From contig JAJKFH010002994.1 in NCBI GenBank assembly GCA_023333565.1, positions 496,001-560,000 on the forward strand: 64,000 bases of DNA. Direction: 5' to 3'. The notes beneath the pieces are model-generated. The model saw only the letters and a list, made by a program, of their open reading frames with translations. It was not told the DNA's origin and ran no database searches. The position numbers and the translations under genes were made by a program. Positions 14,706-31,674 of the stretch are shown one piece after another; the first letter of the stretch is position 1; every line of letters starts with the position of its first letter. This DNA is from Puffinus mauretanicus (taxonomy: Eukaryota > Chordata > Aves > Procellariiformes > Procellariidae).

Positions 14706-16087
14706 ACAAATATTTAAGATGTTTGAGGTTTTGATAACCTCCAATGTGCGTTGAAATCTGATTATACAGATGTACTACGTAATCCCAGGGCCCAAGATGT
14801 CACTTCAGTTCTCCAAGTTCTAAGGAGGGCCATGCTACGAATTCAAGCGGCTTTTCAAGCTACAGCTCGACGCTGAGCAAAACAGAGTTACTTTAACAAG
14901 GAATCCAGCTAGACCTTTTAATGCACCAGATGAGGCTCAGTAAGACTGGAGAGGGATCTTTAAATGAAACCAGTGGCCATGTCACTCTGCCGGCTGCTTC
15001 TAACTGCTTTTTGCTGCTCTACAGCTTAAAGCAAAGATACACTACAATTCACCTCTTCCTTAACTCTGTGACTCGTAACATTTTTGGGTCTACAGCAGAT
15101 TAGCTTTTACAGTAGGGAAAACTGGCTGTTTACACTAGTCCTCAGTATAAAAAGTACTGGAATAAATTTAAAACAAACAATCTCCTGGATTAATATGTTA
15201 GTTACTTATGCAAGCATACGCTAAGAAAAAAGCTTTTTGTAGAAACAGATATAAAATACAGAAAAGCTAATGATTCCCATTTTAATGCAATCTATATTAA
15301 ATTCTGTATAGGGATATGCTATACTCTGAGAATATTTCTGGAAATTTTAGGTACAAAACACAGTTAGGGAAAAAAAAAAAGAAAAAAAAGATGTTGACAG
15401 AATGAAGCTGTTTTGGACTCTCAGGTACTTGTACGCTGTTATAGCAGTATGGCAACCAGCAATATTTTACTTTGAATTGTATAAAAAACACATACATCCA
15501 TCATTTCCAAGTACCTAATATAGAGACTGTTGCCATGGAAAATCTACACCTGAATGTATACTTTACCAAACAATATAAACTAACAACTAGGAATGCAATG
15601 CCTGTATATAAGCAGACCATTTAGGCACTTGGCATCTTCCCAGTCAATGACTGTTTTAAAATGTATTAGTATGGTAATTGTCTCAAAGAACTCTGTAAAA
15701 TGCACAGAACATGGTATAACGAAGGTTCAAGCTGTGAGACAATCTGGAGGAACTAATATCTTGCACTAAATATCAACCTGGTTAATTCAGACAAAATATA
15801 TTCTAACGTCCTCCAAAACACAAAAATGCAGTGAGCCAGAGGACAGAAGGAATGGACTGGTGGCATTTCTGCACACTAAATTTGCAAATATTCCATGTTA
15901 AGGAACCGACTTGCATTTGTTGTATGAATGAACCCATGTTAGAGCATGCATAGATTGGGTCCCCTCTTATGTTATTTTACAAAAAAAATCATTACTGTAT
16001 TAATAACTAAAGTGTCTTAGGTAAATAGCATGGGCTGTATTAAGGGGCTTAAAACATTTAAAAAAACCCATTAGACTAATGTTGTAG

Positions 16088-16111
16088 TTTAGTTTAGAGT
16101 GATAAACTAAA
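16088..16111. repeat. Perfect inverted repeat, 9-bp stem, 6-nt loop
   Basis: TTTAGTTTA at 16088-16096 and TAAACTAAA at 16103-16111 are exact reverse complements around the loop GAGTGA. The stem is AT-rich and short, so it is probably not functional, and no longer arm extends it. Confidence 0.8.
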
Positions 16112-18143
16112 AAGTCCATATTTAATTAACTCAGGTTATCTGATGTATCTTTTTGCTAACTAGCACTGTTGTATTTTAACTGGGTAGCAGGGAAGCTCTA
16201 ACTCCCAGCAACAAAGGGTTAATATAATTATAGTTAGAAAAGTTTTGTTACTAGAGGACATGTTTTGATTATTAGATCAGATGAAGATAAAGAAGCAATA
16301 ATTTTGAAAGTATTTCTGTACTGTTTCATTAAGTCATAGAGTATTAAAGAATTCCCCCAAGATATGGTCTGAGAACATTGCTTTAATTTGTGAAACTGTG
16401 ATTCATTTTTTTGTGGAGGCAACCATTACAATCTCAGTTATTTTAGAAGCAGTTCCTCTGTAATCAAACATGAGATCAACACATCACCACTGAGATTTGG
16501 TTCTTTGTACAACAGATCTCAGACACAGGTTGTCCCAGCACTTTGGGGTAAAAGTATGTATTTGGAAATATTTTTACAGTGCAACAAATAAGGTTAAAGA
16601 GGGTTGAAATGACTAAAACTTTATCAATAGAGTCACTGCATCAGACACTATCAACAGGAACCTAAATACAGAGCATTAGCCGGGCAAGCCTATGAGAAAA
16701 TGGAAGGAGATTACTGAAATGAAAATCAAAGACTTGCCCTGTCATTTCTGTGATCCTATTCCCTTTGAAGTTAATGGCTAAACTAATGCTGACCTCACCA
16801 GGAACATGCTTTATTCCAAGAAAATCTGTCAAGTGCAAGGACTCAAGATATTTTCTATCAGACTTATGAAAAAATAAAAAAAATCCGTAACATGGGTGTA
16901 GCCAGCAAAATGTGTCCCTCAAAACCAGACCAGCTCCTTCCTCCCTCGTTAAGAGTGGTGCCCACATGGTGACAGATGGGCAGAGACTGATACTGTCAAT
17001 ATAGGAACCTAATAGGTTTCCTTTGCTCTACTGAATTTACATAAAAATTCTGCAAGACTGTCTTAAAACATGCAGAAAGCATACTGAATGCAACACTTCG
17101 GCTTTCATCCCTAACAGACATTTCTCCACATAAATTATGCTACACCAGAGTAAAACTAGGAACTGCTAAAAAATGTCCGAATTACAACAATTTGTAAGAG
17201 TTTCAATTGAACATTAAATCATTCTGATAGAGGAAAGCTACCCACACCACAGTCAGAGCTAAGTGGGTACTATCAGCCTCCTGCTTTCAAAAAACTCTCA
17301 GACTATAAAACCTGCAAAACTATGAAGTCTTTAATGGAATAGATAAATTTATCTTGTTTACACTTTGAAGCTCATAGATGGTAGAACAATGAAAGGGACA
17401 GGAGTTACAGGAAACTGATTCATAACACATGTCAGGAAACATTTCTCATGCTTACTGATAGATCAAAACTGTGTGGGCTAGCGCACAAAGAAAGTAAAGC
17501 TGCTGAAGCAAAAGGTAAAAGGGTCACTCACAAAATTGTTACATGTTTCTTCTCGTTTTAGTGCAGTCCTACTGCTATGCAAATGAGTATAGGACTGGAC
17601 CGCTAATTATAAATGGGAATTACTGTGCAGCAAATATGCAGTTAAAAAAAATAATTAAATGGTTATTAAGGCTAAAAAGTCTTTTCTTTGTGTCTTGATT
17701 TTACTTGTTTTTATGCTCTACATGATACACTTCCCTTTTCCAGCGGAGAGAACTGAAAGGGGTAGCAGGTAAATTCAAAGACAGACCACAGCACAATATA
17801 CATTCCTGGCAAATCTGCAATACCAATCACTGGAATGGGAATTAAAAGTTCTAAAACCTAAGAAGGATTTTCTGTGCCTTTTCAGTTCAGCTATGTCACT
17901 ACATATCCATGGTAAACATATGTTGGGTTTTGTTGGTGGTTTTAATTCTACAGGTTCTGCAAAAACAAATTTCAAGCCATGAGAACTAAGCAAATTGAAT
18001 TTCAACAAAACTGCAATCACTTAGAGTAAAATGTCACAGAAATTAGAATTCAACAGCATCCTGAAAAAGTCAATGGCTTTTACGGTGCCTCTCAGAACCA
18101 CAGAAAAGTTATGTCAATAAAACCCAATTTGATACGTCAGTTA

Positions 18144-21237
<3,094 letters not shown>

Positions 21238-24084
21238 TTATTACAAGAACATTCATCAATTCATGCCTGACTGAATATAATTGATTTTCCTAAACACTCA
21301 ACCTAATAAATGTTAGAAAAAAAACATAGAATGTGATGGATTTTTATTTTAAACAGTACAAGGAAGAAATAATTGAGCGATTATGACAGTAATTTAACGC
21401 TAGGAGCAAGGAATCCCCTGCTGATACTAATGCTGCGGCCCACTGAATTTCCCAGACTGAATAAATACAAGTGGAAATGGAGTCTTTTTATTCAATTTCT
21501 TTCTATTCTCATAGACCAAGCAGATTTTATTGCAAGGTTCCTCATGGGAATAATTCTCACGGGTAAATGCTGAATTAAAAGATATTCTGACCATTCTCTC
21601 TAACACACATACAATGTTGTGGGCTGTCTTTCTTCAGTAATTATTTCCCAAAACATGAATTGTTAGATTCTGTTCTTTCAGCAGGTCTATTTATTCAACA
21701 ATATTTAACCCTAAACTGACAATTTTGCACAGATCAGTTACCAGCTGCTGAGGATTTACGCAGTATCTGATAAGCCTGTGACTTGGCTACCAGACAAAAT
21801 TCCCATACAAATATTGAATAATAATAGATGGGAGAAAGGCAGAATTATGAGGAAAGATTGCCTGCACAAGAGTTTGGGTAGAGACAGATGGATCAGTAAC
21901 TTCAGGCAATAAATAGCAGCAAAGTCCTTGCCATAACTGTGTATAAGCTTCTGTTAAGAAAGCGGAACAAAACCTGGTTGTTTTTACAGTATATACTCCT
22001 CTTGGTCAGACTTTCTTCTCTCTTTTTTGTAAAAATTTGTTTTATTTTTATAAAGCCACATTGTTTACCTCCTTGAGTAATGACTGCTTTTCACCTGGGC
22101 TACTCCATGCAAATCATGCTGCACTTTCAGCAGAAAATAGCAAAAATAATTTTCTATCTCCACTTCCAAGACATTATCACCAACTCTTCCAAACCCACGA
22201 ACTCCCACCAATCAAGGTCAAAACTTTTCTTGACCAACTTTTACACTGATGGGTCTCTTCCTTTACCGAATAATAAATTCATTTTTAAGCCACCAAAACT
22301 GCCATATTCCTGTGTGCCAGACTCCCTGCTTTCTCAGCTAATCCTTTTGAAAACCTAACTCATCTAAAATAGCAAATATAAAACCTATACCCCTCTGTGT
22401 GTGCATGGTCTTTGACTTACTAGTCAGAGCAGAGACTCTCTCTGCATGTTTAATCAATCAGTAAACTAACGGCAATCAAATACTAAATGCATCATCTGTG
22501 CTATTTGCTCACAACATTATATTAAATGATTTTGCATAGGTTCTACAGGTGTAATTAAAATATAATTGTAAAAAGTACAGTAACATGGCTCTAATAATCA
22601 GAGCATGGGACACAACCTATCCCATGCATGCAAAAATGGCAGCAGCATTAAAAAGGCACAAAAAGAGAAAGTTTATGTTGTTTATGCAGCTGGATAATAT
22701 TAGGATAAAAAACTGAGCTAACAATACAGATTGAGATAAAATATTTTCTTGCCCTTTATTAGATGCGGATGTACATATATTGATCTAATAACTGCTAAAC
22801 AACTCCAGCAAAGCAGGACAAGTTACTACACTGTGGCACTCGCTCTTGCATCTACTGCTGTATAAGTAATGGGTTTTGCAGCCTTAAGCAATTCTGCTGA
22901 TGGCTTCCATTCACAGCAGCATTGTTCTGAGAATCTATTCAGCTTGCATGCAAGCAAACCACAGAGGATATTTCTAATAGATGTTACATCTGCATATACG
23001 GTAAGCTGTCAGCTGCCCTTTCTGCATAGCCTCCCCAGCCAATTTAGAACACCTGTTGTAATCCTGTGAATAATATTCAACAAGATTTCATACTATGTAT
23101 TGTTAAAAATACATCAAGAGAAACTTTGGGCAATTCTGTTTGGGAAATACTGGTCAATTATTCTCTTTTTTTTTCCCAGAATGGAAGCTTTTTAGAGCCA
23201 GAATTATAGATGTGTTCAGTGTCTAGAAAGCACTTTTGGGTGCTATTGCAATATAAATTATAAATTACACACAAAAACCTGTTAAAAGAACGGCAGTGTC
23301 AAAATTGAGCACTTAAAAGTTTTGAAAAGCCAACCCCAAGGCCGCAGGTACGTTCAGCCACCCCCGGTGCGCAGGGGAGGCAGGCTGGAACCGCACAGTA
23401 ACACGCTATTGCTTTTTTCCAACAAGACCCCCTACTTCATTCAACTCTCGGGATGAATATTGCTCAGTGAAGGAGCATTTTGCTTTGCCCTCCTTGTTTC
23501 GTGTGTGACCTCTGCAGCTTATTTACTGCAAACTAATCCCACCCTCCTCTGCAGATAGGATTAATCGCTTCCTCACGGGCTGTGCTCTGGTTTCCACCAT
23601 CAAAGGATCTAAGTGCTTCAGAAGCATTAATGAATGCACTGGCATAACCCCCCATTTTGAGCTATATGGGTTCCCCAAACCCCCAGCATATTTCCATGCG
23701 GGTGCTCTGCACGGCGGTGTCAACCACAACCTCACTGCGTGGCACGGGCTGCGTTTGGCCATTTCTCACCCGCTCGCCTGCACCCGAGACCCCTGCGGCT
23801 GCACCCGAGCGGCTGAGGTGCTGCTCCCCTGCAAAAACCTCTGGTTTTGCCTCTCTGACTCCTAACGCCTCTCTGCTTGTCACTTTGTCCCCTTCCTAAT
23901 TCATTTTGTCCACTGGAGCCCTGTTTCTGTCTTCTCTGAGCTTCATGGTGCCTTTAGCTTCAGGCAGGCAAAAGCAAGCTCGTACCTCGCAGGACCTAAA
24001 GAATACACACAGACTTCCAGAATTTGTCTTACCCCCACGATTTCCTCCTTCCTCTCTTCCTTGTTGCTTCTTCTCCAAATGTCC

Positions 24085-24200
24085 TCGCAGCAGCCCCGTC
24101 CCGGTCCTTCTCCTCCCTCCCTCCCCACCACGACCCCCCTCTCCGTGCTCTCACGCCGACGTTGCCCGTCTCCTCGTCGCGGCAGGGGCAGCCTGGAGGA
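24085..24200. promoter_or_regulatory. CpG-dense, pyrimidine-rich patch
   Basis: I count 12 CpG between 24085 and 24182 in a stretch of high GC, inside an otherwise AT-rich and CpG-poor intron. It also holds the C-run motif at 24115-24139. It is too small for a classic CpG island but could be an unmethylated regulatory element. No transcription start can be shown. Confidence 0.3.
24115..24139 (-). other. G-quadruplex motif on the sense strand
   Basis: C runs of 3, 3, 4 and 6 (24115-24117, 24119-24121, 24123-24126, 24134-24139) with spacers of 1, 1 and 7. The minus strand, which is the CUX1 sense strand, therefore carries four G runs fitting the canonical rule, so the motif would also be present in the pre-mRNA. 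Confidence 0.7.
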
Positions 24201-25136
24201 GCATCTCCCCTCCCAGTGCTCCCCGTCAAAGTGGCACTGAACCTTACACCACAACCACGAGAAGAAAAACCTGGCTGGTTAATGTTCACCCAGCCGGCGC
24301 AGTGATAGACTGCAGCGTGCTTGGGACAGGCACGGACATCAAAGCTGACAAATTCAAACCAGATTCTGTTGAGTTTGTGTGAACTCGGGTTTTTTTCAGA
24401 CGCTTATAGGCTGGCCAAACTTGGGTTTTTTTTTTTCCCTTTTGCTACTTGAAGCAACAGAAGATGCAACCCTGAGAAAAAGGCAAACCCTCCCTCATCA
24501 AGTGCCAAGCCCCTTCTCTTAAATATGGGCACAGCAGGCTCCTCACCAAAACAGCAAGAACAACTCGTAACATGTGGGGAAAACTGGATTTTTTTTTCCT
24601 AATCTTGTTCTTAGAAATGGTTGAACAATTTTTCCTGAAATAAGAAAAGAGAGTACCGCCAGAGACAGACGCCCAGTATGGAAAATGGCTAAAACCTAGC
24701 AATCTTGCACAACTTGGAGCCACTGGAAAGTTCACACAACCTTCTCTTTGTGTGAAACTATCCCACTTCGGCTAAGAAATATGTGTGCCATAGTACAGTT
24801 GCTTTTCATCAGCCAGTGCTAAAACTCTTGGTTTCTTACTTCCAAATCTACTACGCACAGCCTAGAAAAACCACGACGACCAGTGACAGTCACGCTACTG
24901 GCCTTGATACAGATCATGCAAATCCAGCATTGTCTTAAAATGCTATTTTTCTGGATAGCTCAGTCATACAATTCCTCCTAATTTCCATACCGCTGTTTTT
25001 CTAGCATAGAGCTACCTCCCTGGTAACAAAATATTTCAAAATACTTTAATTCTCCTTAACATAGCATGTAAATATCGTACTGTTCACAGTGGAGCCAGTA
25101 GGTCATGATCGTAATGCTGCTGTGCGCTTTCCAATT

Positions 25137-25156
25137 AAAAAAAAAAAAAAAAAAAA
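25137..25156. repeat. Poly(A) run, A20
   Basis: Twenty A in a row in the intron 9 equivalent, without a recognisable retroposed body upstream. Confidence 0.9.
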
Positions 25157-25912
25157 GCCTTACACAATATATCCAGTTTAAATTATTCCATTGTTTCCTG
25201 ACAAGATAATGAATAGCATGAACAGAGTGCTCTTCTACTTACAGTAAAATGTTAATTTGATCAAAGACCAGTGGGGTGAATAGCAAAATGAGATACTTAC
25301 ACGCAAAAAAGTATAACCTTTCCCTTAAAGTTCCACCAGCCAAACTATATTTCCTTATTACATGTTAAATTCAGTGCTATATGTGGCAAAATCTTCCTAT
25401 GGCCTAGGAGCGTATATTATCACAAGTAATTCTGCTAAAGTTAATGAGCCCGGTTATGGCATAATCACCATGCTTGGTTTTAAGCGCTTGAAGCTGATGT
25501 TCTTACTTGCAAGCTGCTGCAAAAGCTATGTTTCTCGGAGTACAAGATCAATTAAAGCACACTGGTTCAATGTGCTTTAATTTTCTAACTTTTGAGATAT
25601 AAAAATTTATTTTAAAACCTTTAAATGACCCTAGCTTTCACAGAACAACAGCAAGGTTATCAGAAAATCTGTGACATGAAAGACTCTTCAGGGCTCTGGC
25701 ACCTATTTTTTCCAGCAATGGAGAATTACATGGAAAAAAAGAAAAAAACTCCAACAAACAGAAGAGGTTGGGTTGTCTTCATTCTTGTCTTCAGGCTATT
25801 GCACTTTCCTTTGTGCACTGAAAGGCTGCCAGATAAATGTATTCCCAACTGAAAGCCAAGCATTTACAGGAAACTCCTGTTTGTATGAAAATAATATTAA
25901 CCATATTTTGCC

Positions 25913-26025
25913 TTTATACAGCACTTCTCCATGCAAGGATCTCAATGCACTTTATAAAGTAAATGTTACTATTCCCATTGTACAGACAGTACAATCACGG
26001 GATTAAGTGAATGACCTCATTTGCT
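25913..26025 (+). repeat. Ancient SINE tail (MIR-like)
   Basis: The order of motifs fits the 3' part of a MIR-type amniote SINE: TTTATACAGCACTTCTCC, GGATCTCAATGCACTTTA, ATTCCCATTGTACAGA, then ATTAAGTGAATGACCT. It is well diverged, as expected for an old copy. Family assignment is from memory of the consensus. Confidence 0.6.
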
Positions 26026-29000
26026 ATAAAACGGCATAACTTTGCTGAATTCAGCAGAGCTATGGCACACCACGATAGCAGAAGATCTCTTTCATTCCAA
26101 AGGGAGTCAGAAATAAAAAGCAAATACTCTGGCAGTATCTGTGTTAGCCTTGGTGCAGATGAAGGAGTCATGTCAAGATGAATACCCTTCTTCGTGGAAA
26201 CACAAAAACAAAGACTGCCTTGTCACTGGTTTTGTTACCATTGGTGGGTCAGAGCAAAACCCTCCCTCGCAGCACCTGCACTACCTATATTGCATTGCAT
26301 TTGTGTTGCTAAGTGAAAGAAGAGACGTTATTCCATCTGCTGCTCAAAACCATACATATTTTATAGCAATCTCACTTAGTGGGAATATTTTTTCAAACCG
26401 TTTTCCAATGTGATTTGTTAGAGACAGGAAGGTACCATACTCAATGAAATAAAAAAATAATCTTGAGAATAGCATTTCTGCTAAAATGCCCTGGGTGAGG
26501 TTTTCTTTCTACTTCTACAGCAGACACTGTTCTATGTATTTTAGTGGTAGTTCGGTTCCAAAAAATGCTAAACTCACTAACCCTTCCCCTCCAGGTCTTA
26601 AAATCTAACACTACATTTCTGTGGAATAAATGGTACTGATCCAGTCTAGATTCTTCAATAAATGGTTATATATTTTAGAAAGAACACTTGTTCTTGTTTT
26701 ATTGATAACAGAAGTTCCTATATTTGACTTTCTTTCCCCAGAAAAAATAAGAAGTAGAAATCTGGGAGCACCATCAGCACTGTGAAGATGTAAAGAAAAC
26801 CAAAGGAAACATTTTGCTTTTCCAAAGGGATAACATGGCATAGACACAGAAGAAAAAAAATAAATGAATTATTTTTCTATAGCTTTCACAATGTAGTCCA
26901 CCAAAAAAGAAGTCCTACGTTCTTTTTCTGTTATTACTCCTAAAATCTAAGGATACCTGTATCTGTGTCTGTTTTTCAAATCTATTTCCTTCTCCTCAAG
27001 ATTAACATACAATAACCCAGGATCAACCAACCCTAACGAAGTTCTTCTCTTTTGCTTTTAAAAGTGAAAAAGCACTTTTTTACAGGAAGCCCAAATTACA
27101 AAGCCCACTACACTTTTTTGTTTGTTTGCTTCTTTTTTTAACCAACGTGAACTGAACGTATAAAGCCAGTAAACAGATCTGGATACCTCAACGACATGAA
27201 ATGACAAACTTGGACTCAATATTAAAACCTTAAAATGAGCCTCTCTTTTTTTTTTTTTAATTTAACACTCCAAAGTATTTCTGTTTTCACAACATAGGAA
27301 TTATTCTTTTCAACAGAAACCTCAGTTTTTCTCGTGCACAACTGGGTGATTCCAGGTTGCTAGATGTAGTGTAGAAACAGAAGGGTAATTCATTTGAATA
27401 GATTTGTCATCCCAAAGATTTGTGACTTACTGTCATAAACATTTACGAAAAAGGTGTAAACTTGAAATGGTACAGAAAAGTGCTAACCATAAATATTTGT
27501 GTAAAATATACATTCACACAACTGTAACTGTTGCAAATGCAGAAAAGTACACTGAAGCTTCATTAACTTCACTGATTGGAAATTATAATATTCTGGGAAT
27601 CAAACAATAAAAAATTCAAAGATGCTATATCCCAAACTATGATAAATCATTTATTTTGACAAGTAAGGGTAGTTTAGTTTTAATTATTTATTATTATACT
27701 TCGTAGCATATCAGAAAATATGCAGTGATTTATTGTGCAAAATGAAATCTTAATAAAACGAGTCCCTTCCCCAAACTACAGGATTATTAAATCTTCATGG
27801 AAATGCGAGGGTGAACTCTCGGGTTATTTTTGTTATCGAGCTGGCGGGTTAGTAAAGTGAAAATAAGCAGTTCCTATTGCATTTAGTTAGCCAAAATCTA
27901 CATACCCAAGCCATACAAGTCATACAACCTCGGGGATGAGGAGAGAATCAGAGAGGGGTAACAGACCCCCGCTGCCCACAGCCCTTCTGCTGTCTCGCAG
28001 ATGATGCAGTCGCATCTTACTGCTACAAGCAAGCGGGGGCTACTGGCTGCAGAATTTACACCCCTGCCAAAGCTACACCTCATGGAGCTAATGGCTCCTC
28101 TTGAGGCAGACCAGCCATTTTAATGTACTGTTCTTGTCCTTTTTGTACTAGTTTATACCCCTCGAGACTTTGAAGTGGAAGGGTTACTCCACATGCCACC
28201 ACTGACACCCACCTCCCGGCCAGGACCTGCCTCACCCTAACAGAGGGTGTAAATTGGTGTGCTTAAATTACTCTGTCTGAGCTTTGTCAGTCTGAATGAG
28301 ACCAGCCTTGCTGCAAAACCCCACTCAAGCTCTTGGATTAACCGCACTGAGTGCCCGGATTAGCAGCTGAGAAAGGGCTCTCGTCCCAGCAGCTGTGCTG
28401 CCACCGCACCGCTACCTCCAGCGCCCGCCTCCAAACCCCTCCAGCCCAGCCCGCTCCGCTCAACTGAGGGATTTATTTCTCTCATTGGTGAGGGTTAAGG
28501 TTTGGAGCAAAATTCCATTTATACCTTGAGTTAACAACACAATGGAGAGAAACCAAGCTTTGCGGTCACCACCCCTTTTTCTCTCTAAGCAGAAAATTGC
28601 AAAGCTTACTGTTATTTAAAGGTAATTATTTCTATGAGCTAGTGATTTCTTCTGGGGATGATAGCACACAAGCAAGCCCAGAAAGCTCCTGCATGAAAAA
28701 ATTTGAGGATCCAAATGAGGAAAAAACAGTGGGAGAAGAGGGGTGACGGAGTCTGAAGACTGAGAAGAATGGTCCATGCTTCACCCAAGAGGACATGAGG
28801 GTGGGAGTTACAACATCAACTCTGTCCCCATGGCTTTCATCACCCAGAACACTGACACCTGCATCAACGTCAATGAGCACATCCACCCTCTCGTTACTGC
28901 AGGATTGGAGAGGGAAATGGCGCTCCCCACCTCTTCAGAGTCAGAGAGGTGTCCTCACATAAAGCAAGGGAAGTTCAGAAATGCCAGCTCTGGATTCAAA

Positions 29001-29575
29001 AAGGGCAGTAACTGAGAAAGGGATTTTCAAGAAATAGTAGATATTTAAAAATTTACAGCCAATATTTTTCACATTTTCAGTGGAAATATTTTGCTGTTCC
29101 GTAAATTTCAGCTCCGAATCCCAGCCGTTTGGGTCAGTGTTAATTCCAGAGGAGCAAAACATCACATCAAAATCAGCAAGGCAGTCTATCCTCAAAGTAG
29201 GAGTCATGCTGAGCATTACTCTTTAAAGGTAGCCTTAATAATGGGGAGTAAGTACTTACTGAAATGGTAAAAGGAAATGTTAATTTAACTATTAAATACA
29301 TAATTATGTTAAGTACTTGTTTCTGCAATTGTAACACTTCAGCCTGATGCAAACTCACTTTCTGGCCTGTGCAATGGATTAATTTCTTCCAATTTTTTTT
29401 TCAACTATTAAGAGGTAAAAACACAGGAATTGCTGCTACAAAGATTATTTAGTTATAATTTATAGAAATGTTTTATAAAGGTAAAGCATCACACAAGACA
29501 AGGACTATGGGCATGTTTCAGCAAATGATCTGAGCTACTCCAGCAGCTCGCAGCTCCTGCTCCTCCGTCGGTGAA

Positions 29576-29597
29576 CCTTCCCTTCCCTTCCCTTCCC
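29576..29597. repeat. (CCTTC)n microsatellite
   Basis: Four full CCTTC units and part of a fifth, perfect in sequence. It sits in a small GC-richer patch at 29540-29660 within the intron 9 equivalent. Confidence 0.9.
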
Positions 29598-31625
29598 TGC
29601 CTCCTCCGAGGCCACACGCTCCCCTCGCATCCCTCATCTTGGCGCTGCTGCTTCTCCGATGTTTTGTTGAGCTGCCTCAATTTGCTAAACCCACAGAAAA
29701 CAAACCTGGTCCCTTCACCCCAAATTCAGGCTTTTCTGCAGTTACTGAGCTCAATGGACTCAGTGAAGGGTCCCCCAATTGCAAAAGCTGCTGTTAGGGA
29801 GGGGACAGGACCACAGCAGCTGGGAGGGGGAAGCAGAGGAGGGGGAGATGGGGAAAGGGGAGACAGAATCACCTCTTCTGGCTTTACAACAGCTCAGATG
29901 AATTGCACACTGTTGTTTACATAAAGATTCAGAGTTTGTTCAATTACAACCGAACTAAGGGTTATGCACATAAGCAGTCATAAATTTTGGCTAACTTAAA
30001 AAAACCCCAATAAAGTAAAAAAAACCCCACATTGCAGGTTAGTTCCAGTTAGGAAAAGACCTTTAGCATTTCTGTATAAAGAGATATATTCCATTGTAGT
30101 ATGGCAATAAGGAAATCAGAAATACCTGTTCTTTAACTACAACCACCTTTCTACTCTAAGAAAAGAAAAAACCTACTGGGTAAATAATTGCCACAACTTT
30201 GCAAAATGTACTGCCTTTGCAAAAATCACAAAATAATTCTACCAAAACATCTTTAACACCTACATCGTTTCTAAAAAGTCTACAGATTTTCAAATAATTA
30301 CTAGTACTTTCATAAATATTTAATGCTGTCTACAAAAGTTCTTTGACAGAACTAAAAACCCACTGTGCAAACCCCAATGTTCTTTTACTGACTAAATAAT
30401 CAACCCAACAACTTACAAGTCTGCCTTCTGCTTCATTAGTATTTTTCCAATTTATAAAGAACTAATGTAAAGGACAATATACTTGCTATACTTGTCAGCT
30501 GCAGCAGGGGAGTGTGTGGGCTGAAAGCTGATCTATCAAAAGGAAAAAGACAAAACAAATCAGCAGCTGGAGGGGGGCTTAGTTTTCAACAGGATCAGTG
30601 ATCTGGTCTGGCTCATGGTGCTGCTCCACAACCACTACTGACAGCACGGGGCGTGCAGCAGGACCGCATGGTGGGGAAGGAGGTGCAACTAGTCTTCCTG
30701 GAAGCGAGCTGCTCTTAGGTAAGCTTCAACTGGATTATAAAACCATAACCTGAGAGGTTTAAAATCTGTAATCTCTCATCTTACCTGACAGAGGGATTAA
30801 TGAAGTGCACTGATAAGCAAATGCCTGGTTGAGGTTTCCCTCTGTGAAACCATCACCCGTTGCATATATCACCTGTGAATCCTGCATGTCCATACACATC
30901 TCCTTCATCACCTCAAATAGTCACTCAAAGTACAGACTGGACCAGAAGGGCACCTTGCTAGGGTGTTGGGTTTGGTTTTTTTGAAACTTTTTATTTTAAA
31001 AAGTTCCATACCATTGTGCCACTTTCTCAGGAGTGTATGCACTGTGAGGGAACGCAGGAGAGACATTTCACAGTCTGCCAAATTAGCATCTGCAGGAACA
31101 AATTACGATTTCTTTGTTCTGCATGGCACAGTCTGATCCAACCCTTGCTAAAAATTAATACGCCCATAAAACATATCAGAAAAGGAAGGAAAAAGAAAAG
31201 TCCAGAGAAGTCCACAAAAGCTGGAGCTGCAGCAGCAGGTCAGGCTTCCCTAGGTCAGGCTGCTGGCAGCCCTGCCACCGCACCAGGGCAGAGGCCCTTT
31301 CATTTGGGTAAACCAGTTACCTGCATGTCCAAGTAGGGGCCAACATGATGGATTTAGAAACATAAACCCAAGAATAACTATAGTGGGAAACTTAAGCTTA
31401 AATTATTAGAAGGTGAATATATGGCAAGCACTACTCTACTGTGCATACAATCCTTACAGAGTATCCCTAAAGAGCTGTATTCTTCTCTGAATTTGCATAT
31501 TTTCTTACTCTACACAGTTATGACTGCTAAGTGCATATAAAAGACCTGTCAGGAAATCCAAAAGAGAAGAAAAAAAAAAATCAGTCACATTTAGAATTTT
31601 ATGAGGGACTCATTTAAAATCCTAC

Positions 31626-31674
31626 CTGATTCGCTCTTTCAAGGTCTGTCATGATCATCTCGATTTCATCAGCC
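31626..31674 (-). CDS. CUX1: CUX1 exon 9 equivalent (coiled coil)
   Basis: A 49-nt internal exon bordered by a TCCCAG acceptor and a GTAGG donor. It begins with the last base of a split Lys codon and then encodes 16 residues, ADEIEMIMTDLERANQ, which match the vertebrate CUX1/CASP coiled coil exactly as I know it. It ends in phase 0, joining cleanly to the exon at 21180. The hydrophobic spacing (Ile, Met, Leu) fits a heptad pattern, and the segment helps form the long N-terminal coiled coil. It is shared by CUX1 and CASP transcripts. The exon is short but the match leaves little doubt. Confidence 0.95.

Noticed and set aside
23906..24382. A 158-codon plus-strand open frame, the second longest in the window
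   Set aside because: It crosses the GC- and CpG-rich patch where stops are rare, overlaps long frames on other strands, is low in complexity (Pro, Ser, Arg) and resembles no protein I know.
29822..29860. Five plus-strand G runs, considered as a further quadruplex
   Set aside because: One loop is 10 bases (29831-29840), beyond the usual limit of 7, so it is weaker than the three motifs reported.
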